Assembly (NCBI GenBank): GCA_964624465.1
Contig: CAZUZD010000308.1
Location: 1-7,128 of the forward strand
DNA: 7,128 nucleotides
Source: CAZUZD01 sp964624465
Lineage (GTDB): Bacteria; Planctomycetota; Planctomycetia; Isosphaerales; Isosphaeraceae
Direction: 5' to 3'
In this document: in pieces, positions 5,904-7,128 of the stretch
How positions within the stretch are numbered: position 1 is the stretch's first letter
How the letters are laid out: every line of letters begins with the position of its first letter
The notes under the pieces: generated by a model
The model's database searches: none
What the model was told of the DNA's origin: nothing
What the model saw: the letters and a program-made list of their open reading frames with translations, nothing else
Made by a program: the position numbers and the translations under genes

Positions 5904-6832
5904 CCGATCAACCCATCTCAAAGACGCCCCAGACCCTGACGCTCGCCGGCGTCGCCATCGACGACACGTTCGCCGAGGCGTTCCCGATGACCGCCGCGCG
6001 CTTGATCCTCACCGCCGACACGCCGGGCTGGGCCGAGATCGCCGCGCGCGAGGTCAGCGGCTATGCGACCAGCGTGATCGCCTGCGACGCCGAGGTCGGC
6101 ATCGAGCGAGTCCTGGCGCCCGACGAGACGCCGGACGGGCGGCCGGGGGTGAGTCTGCTCGTGTTCGCGTTCAGCCGCGAGGCGCTGGAGAAGGCGCTCG
6201 TGAAGCGGGTCGGCCAGTGCGTCATTACGTGCCCGACGACGGCCTGCTACAACGGCCTACCGGTGGGCGAGAAGACGGTCGTCATCGGAGGCAAGCTGCG
6301 GTACTTCGGCGACGGCTGGCAGAAGAGCAAGCGGCTGGCCGGTCGGCGGTACTGGCGGATCCCGGTGATGGACGGCGAGTTCACCTGCGAGGAGACCTTC
6401 GGCACGACCAAGGGCGTCGCCGGCGGCAACCTGATCCTGCTCGGCGTCGACCGCCCCACAACCCTGGCGGCGACCGAGGCGGCCGTCACGGCCATGCGGG
6501 CCTGCCCCGAGATCATCATGCCCTTTCCAGGCGGCATCGCCCGCTCGGGCTCGAAGGTGGGCAGCAAGTACAAGGGGCTGCTGGCGAGCACGAACACCGC
6601 CTATGCGCCCGCGCTCCGGGGCCTGGTCGCCACCGCGCTGCCCGAGTGCGTCGGCTGCGTCTACGAGATCGTCATCGACGGCCTGACGCTGGAGGCCGTC
6701 GAGCGCGCGACCGCCGTGGGCGTGCGGGCCGGCTGCCGGCCGGGGATCGTGCAGATCACCTCGGGCAACTACGGCGGCAAGCTCGGTCCGTTCCACATCC
6801 GGCTGCACGAGGTGCTGAACCGCCATGTCTGA
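5900..6832 (+). CDS. fhcD: Formyl-methanofuran:tetrahydromethanopterin formyltransferase (FhcD/Ftr)
   Basis: This 310-residue protein is a clear member of the Ftr/FhcD family (usually about 300 residues). It transfers the formyl group between tetrahydromethanopterin and the methanofuran-type carrier; in methylotrophic bacteria it works as a subunit of the Fhc complex in the oxidative direction. Recognisable blocks are VGQCVITCPTTACYNGLPVG (104-123), KLRYFGDGWQ (132-141), PFPGGIARSGSKVGSKYKG (198-216), LPECVGCVYEIVIDGLTLE (267-285) and QITSGNYGGKLGPFHIRLHE (295-314 if numbered with the N-terminal extension; in this chain they fall within its last 30 residues). No signal peptide is seen. The start at 5900 overlaps the LRR stop, and the protein similarity begins at about residue 10 (TLTLAGVAIDDTFAEAFPM). 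No part appears missing. Confidence 0.97.
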   Translation: MTDQPISKTPQTLTLAGVAIDDTFAEAFPMTAARLILTADTPGWAEIAAREVSGYATSVIACDAEVGIERVLAPDETPDGRPGVSLLVFAFSREALEKALVKRVGQCVITCPTTACYNGLPVGEKTVVIGGKLRYFGDGWQKSKRLAGRRYWRIPVMDGEFTCEETFGTTKGVAGGNLILLGVDRPTTLAATEAAVTAMRACPEIIMPFPGGIARSGSKVGSKYKGLLASTNTAYAPALRGLVATALPECVGCVYEIVIDGLTLEAVERATAVGVRAGCRPGIVQITSGNYGGKLGPFHIRLHEVLNRHV

Positions 6833-6926
6833 TCACGCCTTCAGCCCGTCGCGGCTGGACCGGCATCCTTCGCGAGCCACCAGGCGCCCCCTGCGAACCA
6901 TCCGGGGGGCCCGGCCATGCCGCTGA
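6825..6926 (+). other. Possible 33-codon bridging ORF between fhcD and fhcC
   Basis: An ATG lies inside the last codons of fhcD and opens a 33-residue frame (MSDHAFSPSRLDRHP..., Arg-rich) that ends at TGA 6924-6926. This is 7 bases beyond the fhcC ATG at 6917-6919. It spans the only gap in the operon. It could couple translation across the gap, be a relic of an older fhcC start, or be chance. The peptide resembles nothing I know. Confidence 0.2.
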
Positions 6927-7128
6927 TCGTGCGCTGGCGCAGCGGCGACACGCCGCCGGTCGAGGGCGAGATCCTCCGGGCCGACACCCTGACGGCGCTC
7001 GACGCCGCGGCGGCCGCCCGGCTCCTCGTGCCGGTCGGCAACGGCGCGGCCGAGCTGGGCGAGCTGGCGAGCGTGACCGGCGATGGGGCCGATGGCGCGC
7101 TGATCGTCGAGGGCGACCTGCGGCGCCT
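6917..7128 (+). CDS. fhcC: Formyltransferase/hydrolase complex subunit C, N-terminal part
   Basis: The first 70 residues of an FwdC/FhcC-like subunit are present; the window ends before the rest (the family is usually about 260-280 residues). The segment VPVGNGAAELGELASVTGDG followed by ALIVEGDL matches the first turns of the right-handed beta-helix that defines this family, related to the glutamate synthase C-terminal domain. FhcC forms part of the Fhc complex; the beta-helix is expected to support FhcA and FhcD. ATG 6917 is preceded by a G-run (6904-6909) at plausible Shine-Dalgarno spacing. The same frame is open back to the fhcD stop without another ATG, GTG or TTG, so no earlier in-frame start exists. 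Unlike the other junctions, 84 bases separate it from fhcD. Confidence 0.87.
   Translation, partial: MPLIVRWRSGDTPPVEGEILRADTLTALDAAAAARLLVPVGNGAAELGELASVTGDGADGALIVEGDLRR

Noticed and set aside
4686..5921. 411-codon minus-strand frame opposite the LRR gene
   Set aside because: Its apparent repeats mirror the 72-base periodicity of the LRR gene on the other strand. The LRR reading gives a coherent protein with a membrane anchor and operon overlaps.

Overview
This very GC-rich window most likely comes from a planctomycete, possibly the Isosphaeraceae/Gemmataceae lineage. Two things point there. One is a bacterial formyltransferase/hydrolase (fhc) gene cluster of the tetrahydromethanopterin-linked C1 pathway. 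The other is a leucine-rich-repeat (LRR) protein of the membrane-anchored 'TDAGL' type that is abundant in that phylum. The assignment is inferred from gene content and composition; no marker gene is present.

Layout. Positions 1-650 look like an accessory, decayed region. They hold an imperfect 23-bp inverted repeat, a 144-bp MITE-like element with perfect 31-bp terminal inverted repeats, and a minus-strand fragment of a DDE transposase N-terminus abutting that element. Positions 652-1146 encode a small SMI1/KNR4 (SUKH) family protein, visibly less GC-rich than the genes that follow. Positions 1147-1633 carry no convincing gene. They contain a second, left-truncated copy and a third, partial copy of the same repeat family, then a candidate promoter in front of the operon.

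From 1634 to the right edge runs one plus-strand operon: fhcB, fhcA, an LRR gene, fhcD and the start of fhcC, which is cut by the window end. The first three junctions are all 4-bp ATGA start/stop overlaps, so the LRR gene is built into the operon as tightly as the enzyme genes. In the well-studied methylotroph complex, FhcD moves the formyl group from formyl-tetrahydromethanopterin to a methanofuran-type carrier. FhcA then hydrolyses it to formate, and FhcB and FhcC are the remaining subunits. FhcA and FhcD here keep their recognisable active-site motifs. FhcB keeps an iron-sulfur-type cysteine cluster but appears to have Ser where the archaeal enzyme has its metal-binding Cys.

The most interesting point is the translationally coupled LRR protein inside an otherwise ordinary C1 operon. 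The most interesting non-coding structure is the small repeat family with a conserved hairpin end.
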